Source: a virus. Taken from it: a stretch of 64,000 nucleotides of DNA. The DNA is taken from positions 1 to 64,000 of the IMG/VR virus record IMGVR_UViG_3300027782_000034. One strand, 5' to 3'. Positions within the stretch are counted from its first letter, which is position 1, and every line of letters starts with the position of its first letter. Of this stretch, positions 9,673 to 18,471 are shown piece by piece. A program made the translations under genes and the position numbers. The notes under the pieces were generated by a model that had not been told where the DNA came from, ran no database searches, and was given only the letters and a program-made list of their open reading frames with translations.

Positions 9673-11229
9673 TCAAATGCAACGACCACCAATTATGGTA
9701 GCTCGTACTTGTTCAGACATATATAAAGCGGGTAGTAGGCTCTCTGCATTTACCATACATGGAAAAGAAGATAAACCTTCCTCATACCCTGCACTCGTTT
9801 CCGTACCTAAGGTCTCCATGATAACATGATTATCATCATAGACCAATTCAACATTTAATAACATTAAGGTATGTGGGGGCTGAATCTTGCGTAATTGGTC
9901 AGAAGGTACGAAAGGAAGTCTAGTTGCTCGAGAAATTCCAGCCTTAATTTTCACCACATAAGCGTTATTGCGTAAGACATTATCTGTAAGAAATTGTAAT
10001 GGGTTTATCTTACTAGGGAGCATTGCTGCAGTTGGTTGCCCTGTAGGGGTTTCTCGCCTATCTAAAAGCATGGCAAGCGTCTGGTTTTTAGCTACCCCTG
10101 CTGCGTGCGTGTCATCCCAAAACTTGTCGGCATCAAATGGGAATCCACCAAGCTTCCAAGATATCTTAGTAAACCCATCAACTTCAAGTTCCACAATTAT
10201 AGGTGTTTCAATGTTTTCAAAAACCAATTCACCTTGAAACCCATAAGGTATAAGCCCTGCCCCAATCGAAAGTGCAGATATATCTTGAGGATTAATCTGT
10301 TTACCTCGGTTAAACTCAAACACTTGTAGAAGATCTGTAAGACTTTCTCCAGCTGTTATTTGTTGATGCCTAAAGACAATAGGTGTTGCTGTTAAAGGAA
10401 AACGATAAACATGCTGATTTGTAAAGATATTAAGTTTGTCTGCGTCTCTAATTATACTCTCAACAACTTCTTTCGCTTCTATTGCCAGAGGTACTCCAAA
10501 AGCTGCGGCTAGTGCTAGCTGCTGTGTACGAATGTTTGTACCACTTATAAAAGCATCAAATATTGCATTAATAAACTGCTTGTAGTTTTCGCTAGATTTT
10601 AATTGGAGACGAAGGACATATCCAAATTGTTTGTATGTTGCAAACCAATCCCATTTTCCACGGTACATCCACAACACTATTTCTTTGTCTACAATCTCAC
10701 CTAGATCGTTTAATAACTCTCGCTTTGCAATTAAATCGTTTTTAAAAGGATTACTTCTAAAAATAATAATTGTATCTTCTAACCAGTAATCCACCCCTTG
10801 TACTAGTTCAACAGTAGGTTCAGTCAACCGATTGAAGATTAATTTTACTTCTACTAGACCCCTAGGTTTAGTAAGCACAAAATAAGGAGTAGATAAAGCT
10901 TGGCCATAAGTTAATGAGTGATTAGAACTATAAGTTTGGGAATCTTGCGTAGTATATTTTGCTAGTAAGTTTTCATTTGTATTTAAATCCGACTCACGAA
11001 AACGCAAAGCATACCAATTATCTTGATGGTACAGTGGAACATTAAATCTAGAAATACTGTTCACAAGCTCCATAAGTTGGGCATAAGTTTGCTGTGCCAT
11101 TTGCCCTGTCACTTCGGTTAAATCCGAAATCAACTTATTACCTTGATAAGTCGTTGCCCAGAAACTTCCTAAAAGATTTAAAAGCAAATCGGCATTATCA
11201 AGATCATTCTGTGGGTAGCGATATGCCAT
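9673..11229 (-). CDS. Putative baseplate periphery protein
   Basis: 518 residues; starts at the stop of the upstream membrane protein (1-base overlap at 11229). The N-terminal ~110 residues are helical and contain a Tyr/Asp-rich segment; the middle mixes helix and strand (WYRGKWDWFATYKQ-like aromatic region). Length and position between baseplate J and fibre genes suit a wedge or fibre-adaptor protein. No family can be named with confidence. Confidence 0.45.
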   Translation of the reverse strand: MAYRYPQNDLDNADLLLNLLGSFWATTYQGNKLISDLTEVTGQMAQQTYAQLMELVNSISRFNVPLYHQDNWYALRFRESDLNTNENLLAKYTTQDSQTYSSNHSLTYGQALSTPYFVLTKPRGLVEVKLIFNRLTEPTVELVQGVDYWLEDTIIIFRSNPFKNDLIAKRELLNDLGEIVDKEIVLWMYRGKWDWFATYKQFGYVLRLQLKSSENYKQFINAIFDAFISGTNIRTQQLALAAAFGVPLAIEAKEVVESIIRDADKLNIFTNQHVYRFPLTATPIVFRHQQITAGESLTDLLQVFEFNRGKQINPQDISALSIGAGLIPYGFQGELVFENIETPIIVELEVDGFTKISWKLGGFPFDADKFWDDTHAAGVAKNQTLAMLLDRRETPTGQPTAAMLPSKINPLQFLTDNVLRNNAYVVKIKAGISRATRLPFVPSDQLRKIQPPHTLMLLNVELVYDDNHVIMETLGTETSAGYEEGLSSFPCMVNAESLLPALYMSEQVRATIIGGRCI

Positions 11230-11561
11230 TATTTAGCCTGCTCTGACGGGTACAATCGTTTTAAAAACCAGTTTAATGCCATGCTCATTACTTGGTTTAA
11301 AAGAAAACTACCAATAAAGAAAAATATAATACCACCTGCAATGAATTTAACAGCTTGTTTGCGTGTTTGTTCTTCTGTTCCGTTAGGGTTAGCCTCGTAT
11401 GCTTTCTTTACTGCAAGTGCAACTCGACGAACATCTTCTCGCTTTTTTAGCAGATCGTGTGTGAGCCGTTTAGCTGCAAGAGTCACTCTAGTTTTAGGGA
11501 AGCTAGACATTGCACAGCCTTGTGCATTGCAACATTCTTCTGTTAATTCTGTCCAGTTCAT
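11229..11561 (-). CDS. Small single-pass membrane protein
   Basis: 110 residues. It has an N-terminal cytosolic part with three Cys in the first 16 residues (ECC...GC), a basic helical segment (residues 25-60) and one strong transmembrane segment at about residues 71-95. It overlaps its upstream neighbour by 4 bases and its downstream neighbour by 1, so it is tightly coupled. With the other small membrane proteins at 11881-13878 it forms an accessory set around two proteases. Holin, spanin or anchoring roles are possible but not demonstrated. Confidence 0.5.
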   Translation of the reverse strand: MNWTELTEECCNAQGCAMSSFPKTRVTLAAKRLTHDLLKKREDVRRVALAVKKAYEANPNGTEEQTRKQAVKFIAGGIIFFFIGSFLLNQVMSMALNWFLKRLYPSEQAK

Positions 11562-11839
11562 TGGGGTTTCACTTTGATATTAATGGGGGAATAATCAATT
11601 TCAACTTCCACGCCATCAGCCCCTGCAGTAAGAGAAGACATGGTAGTTCTTATGTTAAGGGGGCCGACCGCCATACTTACTTTGGCAGGAGGATTAAAAG
11701 TCATTACCCCTTGTTTGATCTTAATATCTTGCACTTCTGAAAAATCTAAACGTTTACCTTCGTATTCCACCACACCTCGCTGCAGCAAACTGCACAACAA
11801 GTCATAAGCAAATGATGGAATTTTGACTGGATAGTTCAT
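11558..11839 (-). CDS. Small hypothetical protein
   Basis: 93 residues, no signal peptide or membrane segment. The first ~35 residues look helical and the rest beta, with a short VGPLNIRTT strand region. It overlaps the following gene by 4 bases and so is part of the same translationally coupled cassette. Function unknown. Confidence 0.45.
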   Translation of the reverse strand: MNYPVKIPSFAYDLLCSLLQRGVVEYEGKRLDFSEVQDIKIKQGVMTFNPPAKVSMAVGPLNIRTTMSSLTAGADGVEVEIDYSPINIKVKPQ

Positions 11840-11880
11840 GCGTTTCCATTAGAACCTAACTGGTTCTTTAGAGTTTAACT

Positions 11881-12294
11881 TCATTTACTTGGTCCGCTAG
11901 TGGGCTGACGACTTGTGCTACCTCTACGAAATAGCCCACGAGAAGTAGTAATAGGAAAGCTTGGAGCTATTTCCATTGCTTCACAATTTTTATCTTCAAC
12001 TAATTTAGGGGCAATAGGTTCAGCCGAATTAGGCGACCCTATTAACCGATTTACATTCGTGTCAATCTTTTGCAATATTTTTAACTGTTCTGCTAAACTA
12101 TTTAGCTGTATTCGCTGACTTTCCGCAATAGCCTCTCCCAGCTCTTTATTAAAAGTAGCTTCCACGCTTGCCGGTAGCTCCGTAGATGTAGAAATTACAT
12201 CAGCGGAGCTAGTGGGGCGTAGTACTATAATGCTTACAAAACAGATCAATCCAAACGCAAATGCATTAAGCGTAGTCGTTAATAGATTTTTCAT
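11881..12294 (-). CDS. Membrane-anchored coiled-coil protein
   Basis: 137 residues with an N-terminal membrane anchor (about residues 8-26), then a Ser/Thr-rich linker, a helical coiled-coil-like region (residues 45-85) and a disordered Arg/Ser/Pro-rich C-terminus. This layout resembles inner-membrane spanin components but also many other anchored proteins. It overlaps the papain-like protease gene upstream by 4 bases, so the two are made together. Confidence 0.5.
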   Translation of the reverse strand: MKNLLTTTLNAFAFGLICFVSIIVLRPTSSADVISTSTELPASVEATFNKELGEAIAESQRIQLNSLAEQLKILQKIDTNVNRLIGSPNSAEPIAPKLVEDKNCEAMEIAPSFPITTSRGLFRRGSTSRQPTSGPSK

Positions 12295-13112
12295 TCGGGT
12301 TTTAACCTCATTTTGTAGTAAGGAGAATTGTTATACCAGTCAACTGGTTCAGCTTCCTTGTTGCCCATAAGCCCAATTGCAGCAGTGTCAGAATACTCTA
12401 TCATTTGTTTCCAAGCTTTAGGCGTAATCAAATAACCGCCATCTGCCCATGAGTTGGCAGCTCGAAGATTGCCATCTTTGTCGTACCCTAGCACACACAT
12501 TGCATGCCCACCAGAACTACGGCCTGGGTGGTAGCTACGCACAATGCGGTCATCAGGTAGGTACCCATCGTAGTAAGCGATACCAAAATTAATTGCACCA
12601 CCGCCACCGATAAAGTCCAAGACTTTGTCATGGTCATCCGGAACTTCCCACAAGGATAATGCTTTGTAAGGAAGGGCAGCTGCGTAATTGGCTGAGCTTA
12701 ATATGGCTTCTCGCTCTGCTCTCCTAGGGTAGCTATTAGGATAACCTGTAAGCACCTCAGGGCAGCAGCCATACTCGAGCCCAACTTGGCATCCTCCGGC
12801 AATCGTGGAGCCATCGTCTGAGCCAAGAAGCCCATCTAATTTTTGGGAAGAAAGATAAGCAAAAATCTCAGATAGCTGTATGGTTTCACCTCGTACCAAA
12901 GCTAGTCGCTCTAATACTGAGCTAAGTGCATGCCCTTGGCAACTTCCAATTTGCCCTTGGTCTTCATTACGATGCCACTTAATGTCTACTTCCGCAGGGC
13001 GGGCAAATGCTTGCCATAGTGGGGTAGACATTGGAACACGAGAAAGATTACGGATAAAGCTGTAGTCTTCTTTTTCTTTTTTCCAATTACCCGACATTTT
13101 TGGTTCACTCAT
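12291..13112 (-). CDS. Papain-family (C1A-like) cysteine protease
   Basis: 273 residues. The catalytic set of papain-like peptidases is visible in order: oxyanion Gln52 and nucleophile Cys58 in DQGQIGSCQGHA, His203 in SGGHAMCVLGY and Asn220 in AANSW, with the usual spacing. A GGCQVGLEYGCCPE segment matches the middle of C1 proteases where a D-G/EYG pattern is common. No signal peptide or long prosegment is present; the first ~40 residues could be a short pro-region. It overlaps genes on both sides by 4 bases. Known roles of C1 proteases are peptide-bond hydrolysis; the target here (virion maturation, cell-wall cross-links or a host protein) is unknown. Confidence 0.8.
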   Translation of the reverse strand: MSEPKMSGNWKKEKEDYSFIRNLSRVPMSTPLWQAFARPAEVDIKWHRNEDQGQIGSCQGHALSSVLERLALVRGETIQLSEIFAYLSSQKLDGLLGSDDGSTIAGGCQVGLEYGCCPEVLTGYPNSYPRRAEREAILSSANYAAALPYKALSLWEVPDDHDKVLDFIGGGGAINFGIAYYDGYLPDDRIVRSYHPGRSSGGHAMCVLGYDKDGNLRAANSWADGGYLITPKAWKQMIEYSDTAAIGLMGNKEAEPVDWYNNSPYYKMRLKPE

Positions 13113-13465
13113 TTTGCGTAACTCCTTAATAGTTTTTCATGTGCCTTGGCAGACCATCCGCCTTGTTTATCAAAATAATCTTGTTCGCTCTTTGCTAGTT
13201 CTTTAAAAGCAGCTTTGCGAGCAGGTTCTTGACCGGCTGCAATAAAGTCCCAAGCTTCTTGTTCTGTTTTAAGTTCACCAGCTGCCAGCTTATTTGCAGC
13301 AACTTGGGCATGGGCCCTCCACAGCTTCTCATACATCGCAAATACTTGCTTAGGTGATGCTGTGGAGGTAGGTGGAACAAATGCAGTGGAATCGCACTGA
13401 AAAGGCCCAACCAATAAAATTAAACCAAAAACACCACTCAGCAATCCAAGGTATCGTAAAGACAT
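13109..13465 (-). CDS. Small exported or membrane-anchored protein
   Basis: 118 residues. An N-terminal hydrophobic segment (about residues 5-21) is followed by PFQC, not a convincing lipobox, so I call it a signal anchor. The remainder is a charged, mainly helical domain of ~90 residues. It overlaps the papain-like protease gene by 4 bases, suggesting a shared role such as delivery or inhibition of that protease. That link is inference from context. Confidence 0.5.
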   Translation of the reverse strand: MSLRYLGLLSGVFGLILLVGPFQCDSTAFVPPTSTASPKQVFAMYEKLWRAHAQVAANKLAAGELKTEQEAWDFIAAGQEPARKAAFKELAKSEQDYFDKQGGWSAKAHEKLLRSYAK

Positions 13466-13482
13466 GACAATTCTCCTAAAGT

Positions 13483-13878
13483 TTATTTTTTTACTTCTTC
13501 TGGTTTAACTGCATTAGGGGCACAGTCATTGCGTCTGGCTAATTTAGCTTCCGTAATGGCTACCTGTGCTTCTGTCATTTCAGCTTTTGCATACTCCCAC
13601 CAGATGGAAGGGTTAGCATTAGGTGAAGTTGCTTCAATAATTTTAAGAAATTCCCCAATACCCGCAGGGGCGGGGGCATCGCTGTTGCGGATCTTAGGGG
13701 TAGGAGTAGGGGCGGGACTAGGAATATTCGGAATTGCAGAAACAAACCGAGAGATTAAATCTTTAATCCAAGGAATTGCAAAAAAAACTACTCCAATTGC
13801 CAGCAACCCAACAGCTAAGATAGGTTTGACCCAGCTAATTAACGCTGCCAAATCTATTACAATTTCACCTATAATCAC
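13483..13878 (-). CDS. Small single-pass membrane protein
   Basis: 131 residues. It starts with GTG at 13878 with an AAAGGAGG ribosome binding site nearby. One or two hydrophobic segments lie at residues 8-38, followed by a Pro-rich linker (PSPAPTPTPK) and a helical C-terminal domain. A holin-like or anchor role fits the location between the metalloprotease and the papain-like protease, but no holin family is recognised. Confidence 0.5.
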   Translation of the reverse strand: MIIGEIVIDLAALISWVKPILAVGLLAIGVVFFAIPWIKDLISRFVSAIPNIPSPAPTPTPKIRNSDAPAPAGIGEFLKIIEATSPNANPSIWWEYAKAEMTEAQVAITEAKLARRNDCAPNAVKPEEVKK

Positions 13879-13890
13879 AGGACACCTCCT

Positions 13891-14793
13891 TTAAACACAA
13901 GTGACAACTAATTTCTGCCCTTTGTGCAGCTCTACGGCTAATGTATTTTTTGCTTCCTTCTTAACCCCTACTGCATTTTCATTTTTCCCATATAGTTTTT
14001 GAATGCGCTTAATATCATCATTATCTTGGGGACCGCTTACAAAAGGGTTATAGTATGGGGCCATTAGTGCTCCAGCATTCTTTGAATGATCTAACCCAAG
14101 CAAATGTCCAAATTCATGACAAGCGACATTGAGCATCATAACTCCACGATCCGTAGGCTGGGAAATCCAAGTTTCATCTAGATCGAACCGCATTGTCAGT
14201 TGCTGGTCATTACCTTTTGGCATGTAAGCCCAAGCTAAAGTCCCACCTCTCCCATCAAAATTATGCTGTATTCCCTTTCCTGTAGCAATCGCAATGTCTG
14301 CTTTCTTTGCATCTTTGATACGAGTTATGTTTAAACCGCACACATCGTCCCAAGCTTTAAAGGCTGCAGCAAATATTTTATCTTGGGTGGGTTTGCCTAA
14401 CCCTGTGACATATTGTTGAACAGCAAAAGTAAGCCCTTGCTTGTTCCATTGATTACGCTGTTTTTCAGCAATGTCTTTAGCTTCCATGAATTGAATGTGT
14501 TGTTTATTTTTAGGATCAAGCTTGTCGGGGCAGCCACAGCGTGGGGTTTCCATAGCACGCAATGTCTTGGGTCCAATAACACCATCAACTTTTAAATTAA
14601 ACATACGCTGAAATGATTTTACTGCAGCATCAAGTTTGGCATAATCTATGTTCTTTAATAAGTCAATTGCGACATATCCAAAGAAGGTAAGATAGTCCAT
14701 TGCAAAATGCATTTCTTGTGGAGAGTTCTTATCGCTTCCATTTTTCTTAAATAAGCGAATAGCCTCAGTCCTACCCTTGTGCTCTAGTGACAT
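13891..14793 (-). CDS. Matrixin (matrix metalloprotease-like) with peptidoglycan-binding prodomain
   Basis: 300 residues. Residues ~52-82 form a PG_binding_1-like domain (FNLKVDGVIGPKTLRAM). Directly after it comes PRCGCPD (84-90), the matrixin cysteine switch in which Cys86 would bind the catalytic zinc and keep the enzyme latent. The catalytic domain has GRGGTLAWAY (structural metal region), FDLDETW, the zinc site HEFGHLLGLDH (226-236) with His226, His230 and His236 and Glu227, and a Met-turn at ALMAPYY. This is the full set of matrixin hallmarks. There is no signal peptide. It sits directly after baseplate J, so a virion-tip protease acting on the host surface, or a self-activating lysis enzyme, are both plausible inferences. 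Confidence 0.9.
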   Translation of the reverse strand: MSLEHKGRTEAIRLFKKNGSDKNSPQEMHFAMDYLTFFGYVAIDLLKNIDYAKLDAAVKSFQRMFNLKVDGVIGPKTLRAMETPRCGCPDKLDPKNKQHIQFMEAKDIAEKQRNQWNKQGLTFAVQQYVTGLGKPTQDKIFAAAFKAWDDVCGLNITRIKDAKKADIAIATGKGIQHNFDGRGGTLAWAYMPKGNDQQLTMRFDLDETWISQPTDRGVMMLNVACHEFGHLLGLDHSKNAGALMAPYYNPFVSGPQDNDDIKRIQKLYGKNENAVGVKKEAKNTLAVELHKGQKLVVTCV

Positions 14794-14807
14794 AAGCCAC
14801 CTCCTAG

Positions 14808-16469
14808 CTACTTTGCAACATAAATAGTTGAAGCAATATTAACTGTTACCTTGGATATTTCTGTAAAAAACTGTACAGTTTTAGCCGTGACCATTTTACT
14901 CGGTTGGTCTGGTATTATCAATGAATCTGAATCTCTTAGATACTGCATAGTGCCATCTGGATTGCGGATCCGCCCAAACAAGTCTAAATTTGTCACGCTT
15001 AAATTATCTTGTAAAAATCCATGTACTGCCTCGATAATGCGTGATCCATCCAGTCTGCCGATGAAGTCTGTGTTGTTTATTATGTCTACAACTGCTGTCT
15101 GGACCGCAGCAATAGGCGGAGAGACATCCCCAGCTGCTTTATTAATGGTTAGAGTAACTTCTACAAAGCAAGGAACAGGAGCCTTGACCAACACATCGGC
15201 GGCATAGCTTCGTACATCTCGGCTTCCTAGTAACTCTTGAACTTCTCGGATAAGTGGAGTACCTACCACATCGCAAAAGTATTGAGCTGTCTGGCCTACA
15301 CCAAGACCGGTAATAGAAGTAGTGGTGTCTATGAAACGAATAACTGCAGCTTGAAACGCAGAATAAGCACCTTCTGCCACAGTAGTAATATCAGGTAAAA
15401 ACCCGCTTTCAGTTAGATCGTTAGATCGAGAATCACTGCTGGGTTCAAATCCGGAATTTAAACCTTCATCTGCAATCTTTCTTATTTTAGTGACTTCATA
15501 AAATCCAGGTGCATCATTCTTAGCCAATGCAAATTGCCAAGTACTATTAGTAGCATTAACTTCAACGCAGACTGCTGTAACTAGTAAGCGTGTGCGCTGC
15601 AGTGGCACTTGCCCACGGATATACCAATCGACTCTACCGCCGTAGCTGATAGGGAATACTGTGTGCCTATCTCGCAGCATTTCTGCGTCACCATACCCAA
15701 TAATCGATTGATTAGTAATTGAATCAAATGTAGGGATTGAGCGAAGAAAAGACCGCATATTAGTGCGATTAGATAAAGTCTTTGCAGCAATACCCAACTG
15801 AAGTTGTTGTAGCAATTCTTCGTTAGTCTCTGTTCCTATCCCATCGCTAAAAGTTGAATTAGCATAGCTAGTCACATAACTTACAATGGTGCGATTAGGC
15901 ACAATAATATTGCCCGCACTTAATTTGTAGGCAGGTCCAACCTCTGCTGCTTCTACTTCAATAGTAAATGCATAGTTACCATTACTTAATGGCTGCATTA
16001 GTCGGTCTGTGTCTGAAGATACTTGAGCGTCTACCGCACGAGATGTAAATGTTTTTATAGCTAAATATCGTCTACCAGAAGATTCAAATACAAAGTTTAC
16101 AGGAATAACAACGGAGCGGGCTTGGCTTAACTCAATTGTAATAGCCCCAGTAGCTTTAGTTCCTATTTTACGAGTTATACCCCAGTTGGACAGCACATCA
16201 TTAACCACCTCGTTGTCTGCTATTGTGGGGTTAGCTTGGATTTGCTGTAGGCTGCGTGCAGACTGGTAACGGCGTAAGCTGGTTCGAATTGATGCTTCTA
16301 ACACTGCATGATAATAGGCAACAGTATCTTTAAACACCCCACGCTTTAGATCTAGGCTAGGGTTAAGTTCTTGCAGCTGCGTAACAAGTCGGTCTAAGAG
16401 TTGTTGCACATCTGCTGCGTTTAATGTAGCTAGGTTAGCCAAATCAGAATTAGAAAAACTAAATGCCAT
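14808..16469 (-). CDS. Baseplate J-like wedge protein (gp6-type)
   Basis: 553 residues. The pattern is that of the baseplate J family: a helical N-terminus, NWGITRKIGTKATGAITIEL then a hydrophobic strand VIPVNFVF, an AAEVGPAYKLSAGNI segment with a following SFSDGIGTETNEELLQQ-like helix, and a C-terminal alpha/beta part with PVPCFVEVTLTI. In contractile phages this protein forms the wedge ring around the hub. It follows the gp25-like gene by 11 bases, the order typical of myovirus baseplates (W/gp25 then J/gp6). Confidence 0.75.
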   Translation of the reverse strand: MAFSFSNSDLANLATLNAADVQQLLDRLVTQLQELNPSLDLKRGVFKDTVAYYHAVLEASIRTSLRRYQSARSLQQIQANPTIADNEVVNDVLSNWGITRKIGTKATGAITIELSQARSVVIPVNFVFESSGRRYLAIKTFTSRAVDAQVSSDTDRLMQPLSNGNYAFTIEVEAAEVGPAYKLSAGNIIVPNRTIVSYVTSYANSTFSDGIGTETNEELLQQLQLGIAAKTLSNRTNMRSFLRSIPTFDSITNQSIIGYGDAEMLRDRHTVFPISYGGRVDWYIRGQVPLQRTRLLVTAVCVEVNATNSTWQFALAKNDAPGFYEVTKIRKIADEGLNSGFEPSSDSRSNDLTESGFLPDITTVAEGAYSAFQAAVIRFIDTTTSITGLGVGQTAQYFCDVVGTPLIREVQELLGSRDVRSYAADVLVKAPVPCFVEVTLTINKAAGDVSPPIAAVQTAVVDIINNTDFIGRLDGSRIIEAVHGFLQDNLSVTNLDLFGRIRNPDGTMQYLRDSDSLIIPDQPSKMVTAKTVQFFTEISKVTVNIASTIYVAK

Positions 16470-16479
16470 CTTATTATCC

Positions 16480-16968
16480 TCAGTTAGCTAAAATTCGAAG
16501 CGGGTAAATAACAGTACGAGATTCTTCTGCCATGCTCTGTACTTGTATAGATAGCGTGGCGACATCGCCAAGCAAAGAAGCTGCAAGAAGATTAGATTGT
16601 TTATAAAGCTCGTCAGCTGGCTCGATTAGTTTGTTTTCTTCCATTTTTAGATTGTTACGCAATTCTAATTCCGATGCATTAAAAACCGCAAATAGGGCTT
16701 GCGATGTGCTAATCATACCTGCTCGAATCTTGGTTATAAAAAATGTGCCACGCTGCGGGGCATAGTGCAAGGAACCACGCTCAGTTAATAGCTCTAGTAA
16801 AAACCTTTGAACTAACTTTTCAATCCCTGTAATCAAAGCTCCTGTCTGTCCCGGAAGTACTAGAGCTTGAGTTAATAGAGCATCTCCTTTAACTTTCATG
16901 TCTTCAAATGCCAGAAAATCCACAGTGCGTCCACCATACTGTGCGGCAGTTCCAGATAATTGCGTCAT
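16480..16968 (-). CDS. gp25-like baseplate wedge protein
   Basis: 162 residues. The GALITGIEKLVQRFLLELLT segment followed by RGSLHYAPQRGT matches the fold of gp25/W-type wedge proteins (helix, LLT, then a Gly-containing loop). The usual EFR-type motif is not clearly seen, which keeps the call moderate. It overlaps the upstream gene by 4 bases and precedes baseplate J, the expected neighbour. Confidence 0.6.
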   Translation of the reverse strand: MTQLSGTAAQYGGRTVDFLAFEDMKVKGDALLTQALVLPGQTGALITGIEKLVQRFLLELLTERGSLHYAPQRGTFFITKIRAGMISTSQALFAVFNASELELRNNLKMEENKLIEPADELYKQSNLLAASLLGDVATLSIQVQSMAEESRTVIYPLRILAN

Positions 16969-17714
16969 ACTTGTCCTCCTTTAGAACTCCCACCCTGTTT
17001 TAAGAGTAATATAAAATAATCTAAAGCTTGTCCTAAGAACACACCGGTCTGCTGCCCATGTCCTTTTTCTCTAGTGGAAAGGTGGGCTAAAGTACGGGGA
17101 AAGGTGTGGGTAGCTCGGGAGCGATAAGCTCTTTCTGCCTGTGCCATATAGTCGATTTGTAAAGGTAATACGATACCATCCGAAGAATTACCTGAATCTT
17201 TTGGATTAAATGCTTCAATCAATTTTTCTTCTGCAGTATCTGTCTCAAATGCAGTGTGGATATTAATTAAATCTTCTTCTGTTTGTAAACCACCTTCCCA
17301 AGAAGTTTTAGCTGCACTTGTGCTAAAATTGTTAATTTCTGGAAAATGTTCAGAAATTTGCGGGTCTACTGTTTCAATTGTGCAACCATCTCCCAAAACA
17401 AACCCAGCACCCTGTGTAGAAGGGTTCACCGACATATCGGTAATTGCCCCATCCTCATCAGTAGTAACAGTTGCCCTCGCTCTTTCTTTTGTCTTAGGGT
17501 TAGTTATCCATACCTCGAATGTGCTATTAGGAGGACATTTTCCTTTAGTTTCCTGTTTAGAGGGTACCTTTGCTTTTAATAATCGCCCTATTACAGGGCG
17601 AAACCAATTCATAACATTGTTTCTTCTTCTTTCGGAAAAAGCTGTAGTTTTTTGTTCAGCAAACTTCTTTAAGTTTCTTTCAACATTAGGATCAATAAGA
17701 CCTTTTTGTGCCAT
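16965..17714 (-). CDS. Hypothetical baseplate-region protein
   Basis: 249 residues. A basic N-terminus (many Lys/Arg in residues 8-60) is followed by a small beta domain and a helical C-terminus ending in a Gly/Ser tail. No motif identifies it. It is placed between the sigma-like gene (3 bases upstream) and the gp25-like gene (4-base overlap), and so is cotranscribed with both. It could be a baseplate component or a partner of the sigma-like protein; neither can be shown. Confidence 0.45.
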   Translation of the reverse strand: MAQKGLIDPNVERNLKKFAEQKTTAFSERRRNNVMNWFRPVIGRLLKAKVPSKQETKGKCPPNSTFEVWITNPKTKERARATVTTDEDGAITDMSVNPSTQGAGFVLGDGCTIETVDPQISEHFPEINNFSTSAAKTSWEGGLQTEEDLINIHTAFETDTAEEKLIEAFNPKDSGNSSDGIVLPLQIDYMAQAERAYRSRATHTFPRTLAHLSTREKGHGQQTGVFLGQALDYFILLLKQGGSSKGGQV

Positions 17715-17717
17715 GGT

Positions 17718-18455
17718 TTATCTCGCAAGGAAAGGGGATAATTTTTGTTCTTGATCCAGCAATTGCTGTATCTTAGTTTTACGCTGGGTAATCGCACCTG
17801 GGCTGCGATTAAGCTTAGCTGCAATCTCTTGATTCGATAGTTTTTTATTTCCACGCATTCCCAAAGTCAGTTCCATGACACGCTGGTCTAAAGGACTAAG
17901 TCCTTGGTAAACCACTTCGCCCCATAGATCTGCGCTGGCTTGTTGGTTAGGAATTACACTTGGAGCACCGCCCGCTAATGGGTCAATTGCATCTAGTCTT
18001 CCTGTGTTAACTCCGGGTTGATAACTCCGAATCTTTGCAAGTCGAGGCATAGCTATCCCTAATTTATCTGACAGTTCTGCGTCAGTAGGCTCTCGACCAA
18101 GCTCATCTGACAGTTCTTGTGTGGATCCATGTAACCTTTGATTCTCTAGTAATATGCGTTCGGGTACGCTTATTACTTGATGTTGCTGTTGGTTGATCCT
18201 ACGCAGCCCTTGCATTTGGTTTAATAAATGAGACTGTAACCGAGACCGCTTAGGATCGTACTTACGCACTGCGTCCAATGTTAAAAGCTTGGCACGGCTA
18301 GAAGTTAATGGGCTATCTGCCCCATACATCTTGACCCCCTTTTGTACTATTGGATCAAGTGCTTTCAGTAAGGCAGCGTTGCCTTCTGGTGTTTGATTCT
18401 GCTGCCAGCTTTGAAATGCTGGTTTATATTCGTCTTCTAAATAATCGTCCATCAT
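17718..18455 (-). CDS. Sigma-70-family-like transcription initiation factor
   Basis: 245 residues. Region 2 is visible at residues ~30-90 (KALDPIVQKG, then AVRKYDPKRSR matching the classic FDP-x-R-G element). Region 3 follows at ~97-143 with ISVPERI and ELGREPTDAELSDKLG, and region 4 at ~184-233 with LSPLDQRVMEL and a helix-turn-helix, NQEIAAKLNRSPGAITQRKTKI. Order and spacing are those of group 2/3 sigma factors. The aromatic residues of region 2.3 used for promoter melting in sigma-70 (F, Y, W, W) are replaced by L, H, N and Q at ~73-80. Start is ATG-ATG with AAGGAG upstream. Its likely partner is the phage RNA polymerase encoded at 52788-62622; the host enzyme is the alternative. Confidence 0.8.
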   Translation of the reverse strand: MMDDYLEDEYKPAFQSWQQNQTPEGNAALLKALDPIVQKGVKMYGADSPLTSSRAKLLTLDAVRKYDPKRSRLQSHLLNQMQGLRRINQQQHQVISVPERILLENQRLHGSTQELSDELGREPTDAELSDKLGIAMPRLAKIRSYQPGVNTGRLDAIDPLAGGAPSVIPNQQASADLWGEVVYQGLSPLDQRVMELTLGMRGNKKLSNQEIAAKLNRSPGAITQRKTKIQQLLDQEQKLSPFLAR

Positions 18456-18471
18456 GATTAGGTACTCCTTG

